64,000 bases of DNA from Arabidopsis thaliana (Eukaryota > Streptophyta > Magnoliopsida > Brassicales > Brassicaceae), in contig NC_003074.8 of assembly GCF_000001735.4 (NCBI RefSeq), positions 9,052,101 through 9,116,100 of the forward strand, in the 5' to 3' direction. This document shows, in pieces, positions 13,772 through 23,136 of the stretch (the first letter of the stretch is position 1; every line of letters begins with the position of its first letter). The position numbers and the translations under genes are program-made. Below the pieces are notes generated by a model, which did no database searches, was not told where the DNA came from, and saw only the letters and a list, made by a program, of their open reading frames with translations.

Positions 13772-15200
13772 AGAAAATCAGCATCTATCTTTTGGTTTAA
13801 CTCTTGTTTTGGTTTTTATCTATTCAGATTTTGTTTTCTTCCTTGTATCACTGTTGAAGTTTATCACCTCATTTCAGTTTTATTTATCAGTTGATACTTC
13901 AATCCTTAGGGATGAGTTCTATAACTTCTAAGCGTCCCAATTATGTTAATCTTCTACAAATATTCTTCAATCCAAATTCACTATATGGCATGACAGTTGA
14001 CTAAGGAACTAACAAAATTCTCTTCTTCTTCAGGCTAGTTTGTGTAATTCTTAAGATTTTACTGGAGATATTATATCAAATAAGAGGTGCGTAAAAGTAA
14101 TTTTATATTCAAATAAAAACATTTTGCCATGAACAAAAAAAAAAGGTTTTATTATTTCATATGTAAGCAAGGCCATGAATTGATCAACTCACGTGGTCTA
14201 CCTGTCCCTCTCCTTTTGGACCTAAAGTTAGCTACGTGGCACTTCCTTATTTCCGTATAAAATCTGCGTCGGCACTTACCACGTGTCATACAACTAGTGG
14301 AGACAACATGGAAAAAACTATTCTGTCGGTGGACCCACATCAGATTTTTAATTCCAAAAATAAAAGTTACACATAACCAAACTAATACTGTTAAAATTGA
14401 CAGTTATGGTTAGCTTAGCGCTTACGCGTACCGTAACCACCGCTACAACAACCAAGCGGTCGTTAAATCTCGCCGTTAATAAGAAGTTAACTAACAACAC
14501 CTTTATCTTTGACTAGCCGTAACGTTAATTACTCTCCAAATCTCAAAGCATTGATTAATAAAACAAATGTTGACTAATAAAATCTCCGGTTAAACCTGGT
14601 TTACTTACCGGTTTAGTTTCGGTTTTCATTTCTACTCCATGTTAAAGCAAGCTATAAAAATGGCGAATATAACCATCGTGAAAGCTTTCTCTCTCTTCTT
14701 CTTCTTCCTTCTTCTCTGCATTTAATTTTGGGTTTGAATACGACGCTTCGTCTTCTTCTTTCTCCAAGCTACGTTCCGAGGAAAACTTTATACGTATATG
14801 TATATAAAAGATTTGACTTTGTAATCTGAAAACGACGTTTTTGTTGAAAGAGAGAGCTTTTTTTTCCTTCTTTACCTAAATCTGGAAAATTTAAAGAAAG
14901 ATTTCTGATTTTGATACTCCGCGATTTCGTGAGATCGCTTGTTAGGTAAGAAAAGAATTCGAAGACGAAAAATGTCGAATTTTGAGAAAATCATTTCTGG
15001 TTTTTGTTTTTCTGGATCTTTGAATTTGGAGCAATAAAGGATCAGTTTTTATTTGATGATTCTTGTCTCTTGATCTTGGGTTTGATTTAAAATTACGATT
15101 TGATTTGATGATTCGATTTCATATAAATCTGAGTTAAATCTACATTTTTGCAGATACATAGGTTTTACATTATTATCATCTGTTTCTTTGATAAAAACAA
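13772..15200 (+). promoter_or_regulatory. RPL13aB 3' flank, then promoter and leader (with intron) of the Sec14 gene
   Basis: No coding gene is visible. The RPL13aB 3' UTR occupies the left 200 bases. The pyrimidine-rich segment 14685-14770 probably marks the start of the Sec14-gene leader. A donor GGTAAG at 14946 and acceptor TTTTTGCAG ending at 15153 delimit a likely 5' UTR intron of about 208 bp, which leaves the ATG at 15201 shortly after the junction. Confidence 0.5.
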
Positions 15201-18156
15201 ATGCCAGGTAAATTTTCAGATATTGGTTTTGAAAAATCTGATTGCTTTTATGTGATTTTTGAAGTATTTGATTATGTTTGCTTTTATTGTTGTAGCATTA
15301 GGTGAGATACTTTTGGTTCCAGAAACTGATAAAGGAAAGAGTAAAGATTACATTGAGGTTTCAGAGGATGAGAAGATTACAAGAACTCGTTCTAGATCTT
15401 TAAAGAAGAAAGCTATTAAAGCTTCGAATAAATTGACACATAGTTTAAGGAAAAGAGGGAAGCGTGTCGCTGATCAATATGCACCAATTGTGATTGAGGA
15501 TGTGAGAGATGAAGAAGAGGAGAAAGCAGTGAATGTATTTAGAAAAGCTTTGGTTTCTTTAGATTTGCTTCCACCACGGCACGATGATTATCATACCATG
15601 TTGAGGTAATGTGATACTACTGCAGGATCATGTCAGTGAGTATTTTGGATTGTGTCATGATCAGTTTTAGGTTTGTTGTTGCAGATTCTTGAAGGCGAGG
15701 AGGTTTGATCTTGAGAAAACAGTTCAGATGTGGGAAGAAATGTTAAAGTGGAGGAAAGAGAATGGAGTTGATACTATAATACAGGTGAAGGATAAGAACC
15801 TTCCTTGAGTTAGTAAAGATATTGTTGTTTTATGAGTGTGCTACAAAGACCTTTAAAGTTTAGAATTTTGCTAAGAATCTTTCCACATGGGTTTTGTTTT
15901 GCTGTTTTCCTAACTGGCAATGATGACATATTCCTTCAGGATTTTGTTTATGATGAATATGAAGAAGTACAACAATACTATCCACATGGTTATCATGGTG
16001 TAGATAGAGAGGGACGGCCTGTTTACATTGAACGGCTTGGTAAAATTGACCCCGGCAAGCTAATGAAGGTTACCACATTGGAGCGGTTCTTGAGATATCA
16101 TGTACAGGGTTTTGAAAAGACTTTTTCTGAGAAGTTTCCAGCTTGTTCGATCGCAGCAAAGAGGCACATAAATTCTTCGACAACCATAATAGATGTGCAT
16201 GGAGTGGTTGGTACCTCTACATTCCTTTCTCAACATTCTGTTTCAGTGCAACCGGGACTTCTGTCACATCCCTGAGGTCTTAAATGCTTCTTTTGATGCA
16301 GAGCTGGATGAGCTTTAGAAAATTAGCTCAGGACCTTGTAATGCGAATGCAGAAAATTGACGGTGACAACTATCCTGAGGTGGGTGTATGAAAGTTATTT
16401 GAATGGCAACCTATACACTTTTCACCATTGAAGAACACTAACATTGGTTTTGGTTCACTGAAGACAGACATTGAATCAGATGTACATTATTAATGCTGGA
16501 AACGGATTCAAGCTTGTTTGGAACACCGTGAAAGGCTTTCTCGACCCGAAAACTACTTCTAAGATACATGTATTTCATCTTCCACATAGATAAGACTTAT
16601 ACAGGACATTTGAGATGCTTCAACTTGACCAACAATTTACATTGGTTATTGCACAGGTTTTGGGAAACAAATATCGCAGTCACCTTCTTGAAATTATAGA
16701 TCCAAGGTCAGAATTTATACTGTATTGGTGGCAACCCAATATAATCCACTTTTGCTTAGTTGTTTGGAGGCTGAGACAAAAACCTCTGTTATTTTCTTTA
16801 CACAGTGAGCTTCCTGAGTTTCTGGGTGGAAATTGCAAGTGTGCACATGAAGGTGGGTGTATGCGATTCAACAAGGGGCCTTGGAACGACCCGGAGATAA
16901 TGAAAGTATGATTCTTTTCTGCTCAAATTTTTGTGTAGACACTGGTATCTCTTGAAAAGCATTATATGATAAAGTCTCTGTTTTGCATCATACTTGTAGC
17001 TAGTGCGCTCGAGAGATGCAATGTACAAACCAAAAGAAATGGGGCTTCTGGAGAATGGGGAAGTAGCTAAATTATTTTCCTTACGGGTTAGTATTAATTC
17101 TAGTCAACTTGTAACAGCTACTGGCTTCTGTTACTTTCTGTATTAATATCACCTTCCCATTTCTTTTAGCAGCATGTGAACACAGATATGTCATCACCTG
17201 ATGGAGGCCATGTTAGGGAGAGAGAATCGCATCCTGAACATGTTAGTTTACGTATATAAATAGTCTGTTTATGTTTGTTCATGTTCTAATATTGTCAGTG
17301 AATGATTATCGCACATTCTTATGTATGCAGGACAAACGTGCTCAGCTGAGCAATCAAGCTGAAGCAGTTGGTGTTGGGAGAATGGAACAGTCTGATTCAA
17401 CAAGTAGGTTAAACCCACTCTGTGTGCTCATGTCATGATCCATTTTAGACAAGATTTTAATAATCTCTAAACACTTTTCTGCAGGTCCATTACCGAATAA
17501 TCTGGCAGTAGAAAGGAGTTTAACGACCTCTCTTCAGAAAGTTGCAAGTTTTTTGGCCCGTTTTATCCTCCAACTTCTTGGCAGTCTATGTCTCATGTTC
17601 CGGATCTTGGGAAGACTTGTAAATAAGCAACCAGAGAACCAATTGAGACCGGAGTTAAGTGTTTCAGTCTCCCAGCAACAAGTTCCTCCTCCTCAGGTCC
17701 ATCCATGTTGGCTGAGGTTGCAAAATCTGGAGACCATGGTCACAGTTTTGTGTGATAAACCCTCAAGTATTCCTCAGGAAAAAGAAGATATACTTCGTGA
17801 TTCATTAGACCGTATCAAATCCATTGAGCAAGATTTGCAGAAGACAAAGAAGGTAAACTATAGACATTCACTGATTTGTTTCAATATCTATATATCTCTC
17901 CAGGTATTCGACGTAAGTTAGGATTTAATGGTGACAGGCGCTCTTTTTGACCGCGTCAAAACAAATAGAACTCGCTGAGTGTTTCGAAAACTTGAAGGAG
18001 AGCAGTTCAACGGTAAGGGATTAGCCTTCTTAAATGTGAAACTCTTGAGATTGATCTCTGAGTGCACCAATATGAAACAGTCTTCTTCTTTGCTTAACAC
18101 AGGGAATGCGATCATGCTGGCCAAGACACTGCAGAAACTTTCAAGCTGAAACCTGA
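15201..18156 (+). CDS. Sec14p-like phosphatidylinositol transfer protein with nodulin-type C terminus
   Basis: Fourteen coding exons (15201-15207, 15302-15605, 15685-15784, 15940-16206, 16302-16379, 16468-16569, 16657-16706, 16806-16905, 17000-17086, 17170-17241, 17331-17403, 17485-17852, 17938-18012, 18103-18156) join in frame to about 578 residues. A CRAL-TRIO N-terminal part includes [20 protein letters not shown]; the Sec14 lipid-binding core runs from about residue 138 to 330, with [34 protein letters not shown] and [11 protein letters not shown] variable linker and a C-terminal nodulin-like module ([11 protein letters not shown], then [10 protein letters not shown]) follow, as in AtSFH proteins. 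It should bind PI/PC and prime phosphoinositide signalling at membranes. The first coding segment is only 7 nt (Met-Pro-Gly split). Exon 10 could start 3 nt later. It corresponds to At3g24840 by order. Confidence 0.88.
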
Positions 18157-19004
18157 TTTGCAGAATAAATTTATCTTCGGATCTCATATCCGAAGTCTGC
18201 ATAGCTACTACTTCACCCACTTAACCATATTACAGGTGAGAGAGACTTCACACTTATCTCTTGTCATATCCCAACTAAAATCTGTGTTCGTTATGCTCAC
18301 TTAGACTACTTATCCTTCAATGGTTTTTGTTTTTTCAGATGGTATATATATATAAAGGCAAAATGGTAACAGGAAGTGAAATTGAAGAGGAAAAAGCTTA
18401 CAAATTGTTTAGTAGCAAGCAAGCAGTGTTTATGTACCAGTTTCTTTAGGTTAGAAAACAGAGGAATTAGTGAACTATTTCGGAATATACTTTTTTTTTT
18501 CCATAACGATTCTATTGCAAATCATTGTTGTATACTATATAATCCAATAGTGGTGATTGTCAAAAAAAAAAAAAAAAACAGATGAGTTTTACAATTTACA
18601 GTGTTGTGTATTAGTTTATACTTACAATCACAATTTACAAATATAATTACATTTGATGGTCATGTAAAGAGAGAAAGAAACAGAAATGAAAATTAGTTAG
18701 TTTAGGAAACACCGACACAGAGACTACATCGTAATAATAAGGTTAGCTAATCCATATTAACGAAAAGGAAATCAAACAACGTAACGGCTATAATTAGTTA
18801 CTAATCAGAGTAATTAAACTACTAAACTCAAAGAAAAAAGGAAACCCTAGATCTAATGTAAGCACTAAGCAGAGAGCGTAACTATTTATTTAAGGCAATA
18901 GAGGCTCTCTCTCATTCGCATATTTCTCTCTGCTTCTCTTATTTCCTTGTGCCTCACGTTGCTCTGAGAAAAACTTGAGTTTTCGGTTCCATCACAAATT
19001 CACG
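18157..19004 (+). other. Sec14 gene 3' UTR and B3 gene upstream region
   Basis: A donor-like CAGGTGAGAG near 18235 and an acceptor TTTTTTCAG near 18338 suggest a spliced 3' UTR in the Sec14 gene. 18091-18305 is duplicated at 20566-20767. The CT-rich stretch 18905-18950 is the probable B3-gene leader. No other gene is seen. Confidence 0.45.
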
Positions 19005-20084
19005 ATGAGTAGTATGTATCACGATTACGATCATCTCACGGCTTCAGGGAAGGGCCTGTGGTCGAAGTTCTATGGACTGGTGGATGCGGCGGTTTTGTTA
19101 TATGATGAGATACAACGTCGTGGCAAGATCGTATCTGAAGAAGAAAGCCAGAAGAGAATATTTTGTCTCTTCCCGAGAAGAAAAAGATCGTCTTTGGTGA
19201 AGAGACAACAAAAGCTTAATGGTGGTTTTATCTCTTTTACTTCTTCATCGCTTATCGATCTTAACCAGTTGCCGACTGATTCTGAGATCGAAGACCCACA
19301 AACCTCTGATTCCCAGATGAAAACCCTACAAAACTCTAGTTCTGAACCTTGCACTTCACTCGTACTCTTTGATTACAAAACGGCTGAGTCCGAGAAGATG
19401 GAGGCGAAAACCCTACAAAACCCTAGTTCTGAACTTTGTTCATCACTCGTACTCTCTGATTACAAGATGGCTGAGTCGGAAAAGATGGAGACGAAAGACC
19501 CACCAAACCCTCTGTCTTTGTGCCTAACGGGGAACACAAGCCGCAAGAGACGTGCTGTGGAAGAGAGGAAACGTACCGGTGGATTCAAGAAGGCAAAGGT
19601 TGCTCCTTTTCCAGGGACAGCGAGAGATACGCCTAAGTGGCTTGTCAAGGTGATGAGAGACATGAAAGAAGCCAAAGATGCTAAACTGATCTTTGAGAAG
19701 ACTCTGTTTGTGACTGATATAAACCCAACACAGAACCGTCTCTCAATGCCGTTCAACAACTTACTCCAAAACGATTTCTTGACGTCTGTGGAGTCCAGAA
19801 TCATAAAGGAAGACATCAACAACAATAAGAAGATTGGAGTGGGAGCGATTCTCGTGGATCAACGGTCTGTAAAGTGGGGTGTGATGTTGAAAAGATGGGA
19901 GCTGAAGAAGGAATCAGGAAAAGGAAGCTGGAACTACAATCTGATTTGTGGGTGGAACGATGTCGTTGAGGCTAACGGATTGAAAGAAGGCGACAACATT
20001 AGTGTTTGGTCGTTCAGGTGTCGTGGAGTCCTTTGCTTTGCCATGGAACAGAGTAGCTCTTCTCTTGCTCTCTGTCTCTGCTAA
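19005..20084 (+). CDS. B3 domain-containing protein (DUF313 family)
   Basis: A single intronless ORF of 359 residues starts at MSSMYHDYDHL; an in-frame upstream TTG is not a credible start. The N-terminal half is low in complexity and contains an internal imperfect repeat, TLQNSSSEPCTSLVL near residue 115 and TLQNPSSELCSSLVL near 145, with similar flanks. A basic segment KKAKVAPFPGTARDTPKWL leads into a C-terminal DUF313/B3-like domain, about residues 215-345: LFVTDINPTQNRLSMPFN, then GWNDVVEANGLKEGDNISVWSF and a final CRGVLCFAM strand. These are plant-specific REM-like putative DNA-binding proteins. By order it is At3g24850. Two copies of the neighbouring Sec14 gene's terminal exon flank it. 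Confidence 0.85.
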   Translation: MSSMYHDYDHLTASGKGLWSKFYGLVDAAVLLYDEIQRRGKIVSEEESQKRIFCLFPRRKRSSLVKRQQKLNGGFISFTSSSLIDLNQLPTDSEIEDPQTSDSQMKTLQNSSSEPCTSLVLFDYKTAESEKMEAKTLQNPSSELCSSLVLSDYKMAESEKMETKDPPNPLSLCLTGNTSRKRRAVEERKRTGGFKKAKVAPFPGTARDTPKWLVKVMRDMKEAKDAKLIFEKTLFVTDINPTQNRLSMPFNNLLQNDFLTSVESRIIKEDINNNKKIGVGAILVDQRSVKWGVMLKRWELKKESGKGSWNYNLICGWNDVVEANGLKEGDNISVWSFRCRGVLCFAMEQSSSSLALCLC

Positions 20085-20565
20085 GTATCTTATGTCTGTT
20101 GTGAGTCTTGTGACTATAACTTGGTTGATTAACACGCACAGTGATTTTCAGGAGATTCTGAAGATTCTTTTGTCTAGTAATTTCTTGAAAGAGTTAAACT
20201 AAAGAAACTTGGGTTCCTCTTTCTTCTTAGTAACTTGTTCCTTCTATTGTTTCAGATCATTATAATCGTATGTACTTAGCACTTTTGACATGAATCTGGT
20301 TTGTTGTTTGGTCTACTTTAGTTACCTTTCGATTTCTTGTAATATATCTCAAAGTCTAATTTTGTGTGATGACATTGATCCAATTGTGAAAAGGTTACAT
20401 GTTATGGTACATTCATGAGAAATGCTCAATACAATCAAAACCAGGGTTGTTTTCTACTAAGTGACAGGTTTCTACTAAATGATCAAATCAGGAACAAAAT
20501 TTGTTGCCAATGACAGGTTTTGCTACAATTGCTTCCTTCTGCCACTTGAATAAGTACGACGTCCT
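20085..20565. other. 3' flank of the B3 gene
   Basis: AT-rich with no gene. It contains a short imperfect duplication of GACAGGTTT(T/C)TGCTAC/TCTAC around 20463-20530. Confidence 0.4.
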
Positions 20566-20767
20566 TTAACACAGGGAATGCATTCGTGCTGGCCAAGACA
20601 CTGCAGAAACTTCCAAGCTGAAACCTGATTATATTTGAATCTCATATCCGAAGTCTGCATTGCTACTATTACTTCACCCTCAAACCATATATATTACATG
20701 TGAGAGACATCACGCTCATCTCTTGTCATATTCCAACTAAATTTTTTGTTCGTTTTGCTCACTTAGC
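20566..20767 (+). pseudogene. Duplicate of the Sec14-gene terminal exon and 3' UTR
   Basis: This stretch repeats 18091-18305 with point changes and small indels: an acceptor TTTAACACAG, then the exon encoding GM(H/R)SCWPRHCRN and ending in the same GAAACCTGA stop, then the same 3' UTR with ATCTCATATCCGAAGTCTGCAT. It lies downstream of the B3 gene, detached from the rest of the Sec14 gene, so it is a non-functional fragment unless used as an alternative 3' end. Confidence 0.85.
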
Positions 20768-21541
20768 AGCCGTTGATGGAAGAAGGAGGAAATTGCAGTG
20801 AAGAGGATGAGAAACGATTAGAGAGAAAATGAGAGGAGGATCTCATCAACGCAGGTTTGCCTAGGCACAACTTGGAAGGCTGGTTGAAAAACAGAGATAA
20901 CTGCAGTAGTGGCTGACCACATAAGCTGTTTTGCTGTTTGCAGCAAAAGCAAGACCATCTTTATCGAAGCCTCCAGGGAATTTTTCGTCGCGGGAAGAAC
21001 ACAATCCTTTCTAGATGATCTGATACAGAATAACAAAAAAACATATGGTGAAGTGATTAGATCGACTTTAGCTAAGACTATCTGAATATAAACCCAGTAA
21101 ACATATTTGGGCTTTCTCTCGGGTATAAACTTGCTCACCAAATATGCTGAAGTGATTGATTGTTTCGAAGAATGCTAAGGCATCACCTCAAACTCTTGGT
21201 TTGTTTCATGGAGAAAAGTTGCTTCTCCTTGTTCTACTTGTCAGTTGTTAGGAAGAATTAGTCAATTTCTCTTCAATGAATCCCTACAAGTTAGACTATT
21301 GTGTTGAATAAGTAAAGGAGTTCTGCATGAGTTTATCTCTTTTGTTCCTCCGATACTTTTTACTTCCTCTGAGTAAAAAAAGAGAAGTAAATTTTTACTT
21401 CCTCTAAGTGGGTTGGTCTAGTAAATTTTTGTTGGGCCCAAAATTTAAAAAATCAACAAGAAGACAAAAAAAGCCCAAAGATCCGAGTTGGAGTTAAACT
21501 GACAAAATCCGAAGCACCAATTAACATTGTTACACTAAACC
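20768..21541. other. Intergenic with possible coding remnant
   Basis: On the plus strand, 20768-20960 reads in shifting frames as acidic then helical peptide (EEGGNCSEEDEKRLERK, stop, EEDLINAGLPRHNLEGWLKN). This could be a broken exon, but I recognise no family. 21410-21530 contains GGGCCC and AAGCCCAAA motifs and is probably the trihelix promoter. Confidence 0.3.
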
Positions 21542-22474
21542 ATGGCGACGCCTTCGCCGACCTCCTCTCCTCCCTCTGATTCAAACCCTAATTCTGCCGC
21601 TACTCCGCCGCATCAGAAACAACCACCCTCTCCTCCTCAACCCACGAATCCATCCTCTCCACCACCGCACACCACCGTCGTAGCTTTAGCCGCATCAACC
21701 TCCGCCGTCGCCAGAAAAACCCAACCTGTTCTCTGGACTCAAGACGAGACCCTCCTCTTAATCGAATCATACAAAGAGAAATGGTTCGCAATTGGTCGTG
21801 GTCCTCTAAAATCAACTCACTGGGAAGAGATCGCCGTTGCTGCCTCATCTCGTTCCGGCGTTGAACGGACATCTACACAGTGTAGGCATAAGATCGAGAA
21901 GATGCGTAAAAGATTCCGATCTGAGAGACAGAGTATGGGACCTATCTCAATTTGGCCTTTCTATAATCAAATGGAGGAATTGGATTCTTCAAATCCTGCT
22001 CCGATCTCAGCTCGTCCTCTCACTCGTCTTCCTCCTAATTCGAATAATCGCTACGTAGACGACGAAGAAGAAGATGAAGAAGAGGATAACAATAACTACG
22101 AAGAAGAGGAAGAAGAAGATGAGAGACAGAGCAAATCGAGGAGTATTAATTACATATTGAGAAGACCTGGAACTGTTAACAGATTTGCTGGAGTTGGTGG
22201 AGGATTGTTGTCATGGGGACAAAAAGAGAGATCATCGAAGAGGAAGAGGAACGATGGAGACGGTGGTGAGAGGCGGAGGAAAGGAATGCGAGCCGTTGCA
22301 GCGGAGATTAGGGCGTTTGCTGAGAGAGTAATGGTAATGGAGAAGAAGAAGATTGAGTTTGCTAAAGAGACTGTGAGACTTCGTAAGGAAATGGAGATTC
22401 GTAGAATCAATTTGATTCAGAGTTCTCAAACTCAGCTTCTTCAATTTATCAACAATGCTTTTGATTCTTTCTAA
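21542..22474 (+). CDS. Trihelix (MYB/SANT-like) transcription factor
   Basis: An intronless ORF of 310 residues. Residues 1-58 are Pro/Ser/Thr-rich. The trihelix domain (Myb_DNA-bind_4) covers about 60-130: LWTQDETLLLIESYKEKW, THWEEIA, then TSTQCRHKIEKMRKRFR, with the tandem tryptophans of this family. An acidic Asp/Glu run follows at about 180-200, then a basic NLS-like stretch (SSKRKRNDGDGGERRRKG) and a C-terminal coiled coil ending LLQFINNAFDSF. This architecture matches the ASIL/SIP1-type trihelix clade, nuclear repressors or activators binding GT-like elements. The last 66 bp of its coding sequence are duplicated at 33629-33694, at the edge of the EAF1 duplication. By order it is At3g24860. 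Confidence 0.9.
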   Translation: MATPSPTSSPPSDSNPNSAATPPHQKQPPSPPQPTNPSSPPPHTTVVALAASTSAVARKTQPVLWTQDETLLLIESYKEKWFAIGRGPLKSTHWEEIAVAASSRSGVERTSTQCRHKIEKMRKRFRSERQSMGPISIWPFYNQMEELDSSNPAPISARPLTRLPPNSNNRYVDDEEEDEEEDNNNYEEEEEEDERQSKSRSINYILRRPGTVNRFAGVGGGLLSWGQKERSSKRKRNDGDGGERRRKGMRAVAAEIRAFAERVMVMEKKKIEFAKETVRLRKEMEIRRINLIQSSQTQLLQFINNAFDSF

Positions 22475-23136
22475 CGTAGAGATTTAGTCATTGTTGCTTT
22501 TAGATTTGTAACATAGGTAACGGATTTGAAGAAATGCACTATGTAAGCTAATGTTTATGGGAGTGAAGTGAACTTTTTTTTTAACCATAAAAGAACAATG
22601 ATACATTCATCAAATTAACCTAAACCTACAAGAGAATAAGTTAGAGGAAAAGGTTAAAAAAGGGCCCTAAGTATATGCCACAAGGATGGAGGAGTAGAGA
22701 CTTCTATACAAAACATTATAAACTGTTTCTACTCTCTCCCAAACCAAAAGATGGGAAGAAGAAGAGACTACTTCTCTATGATGCAAGTGGGTAATTTACA
22801 TTATGATATACCTTCTTCTCTTTGTGTTCATCAAAAGAGGCAAAAAGACCTGCATGAATTTTATCCTATCCACCAACTTCTTCCCTATTGATCTCCCTCT
22901 GGCCTTACCAAATCTGCAAACTCCACAATCTGTAGAGTTTGTTATGTTATACTCTCAGCCAAATCCAAAGACCACCAGCAGCTTCAAGATGTTAATGCCA
23001 AAAAGAGACCCGACTCTGAAGGTGGAGGACACAAACCAGTTTGGGTTCCTGTACAGGGTTGTTGTCGGTAAGGGCCAGCGTTAAGCTTTGCAGGATCTAC
23101 AGCTACTCAAGGTTCTAGGTTCATCTGTCATGCCTC
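22475..23136. other. Convergent 3' flanks of the trihelix gene and EAF1B
   Basis: Non-coding. The right 350 bases, read on the minus strand, are the probable EAF1B 3' UTR. The same sequence recurs at 33695-34356. A plus-strand ORF here (22803-23084) is preserved in both copies only because the DNA is duplicated. Confidence 0.5.

Noticed and set aside
18975..19004. Ten-residue N-terminal extension of the B3 protein
   Set aside because: It would begin at TTG; the first ATG is at 19005.
21600..22444. Minus- and alternative-frame ORFs over the trihelix gene
   Set aside because: Composition shadows of a low-complexity coding region.
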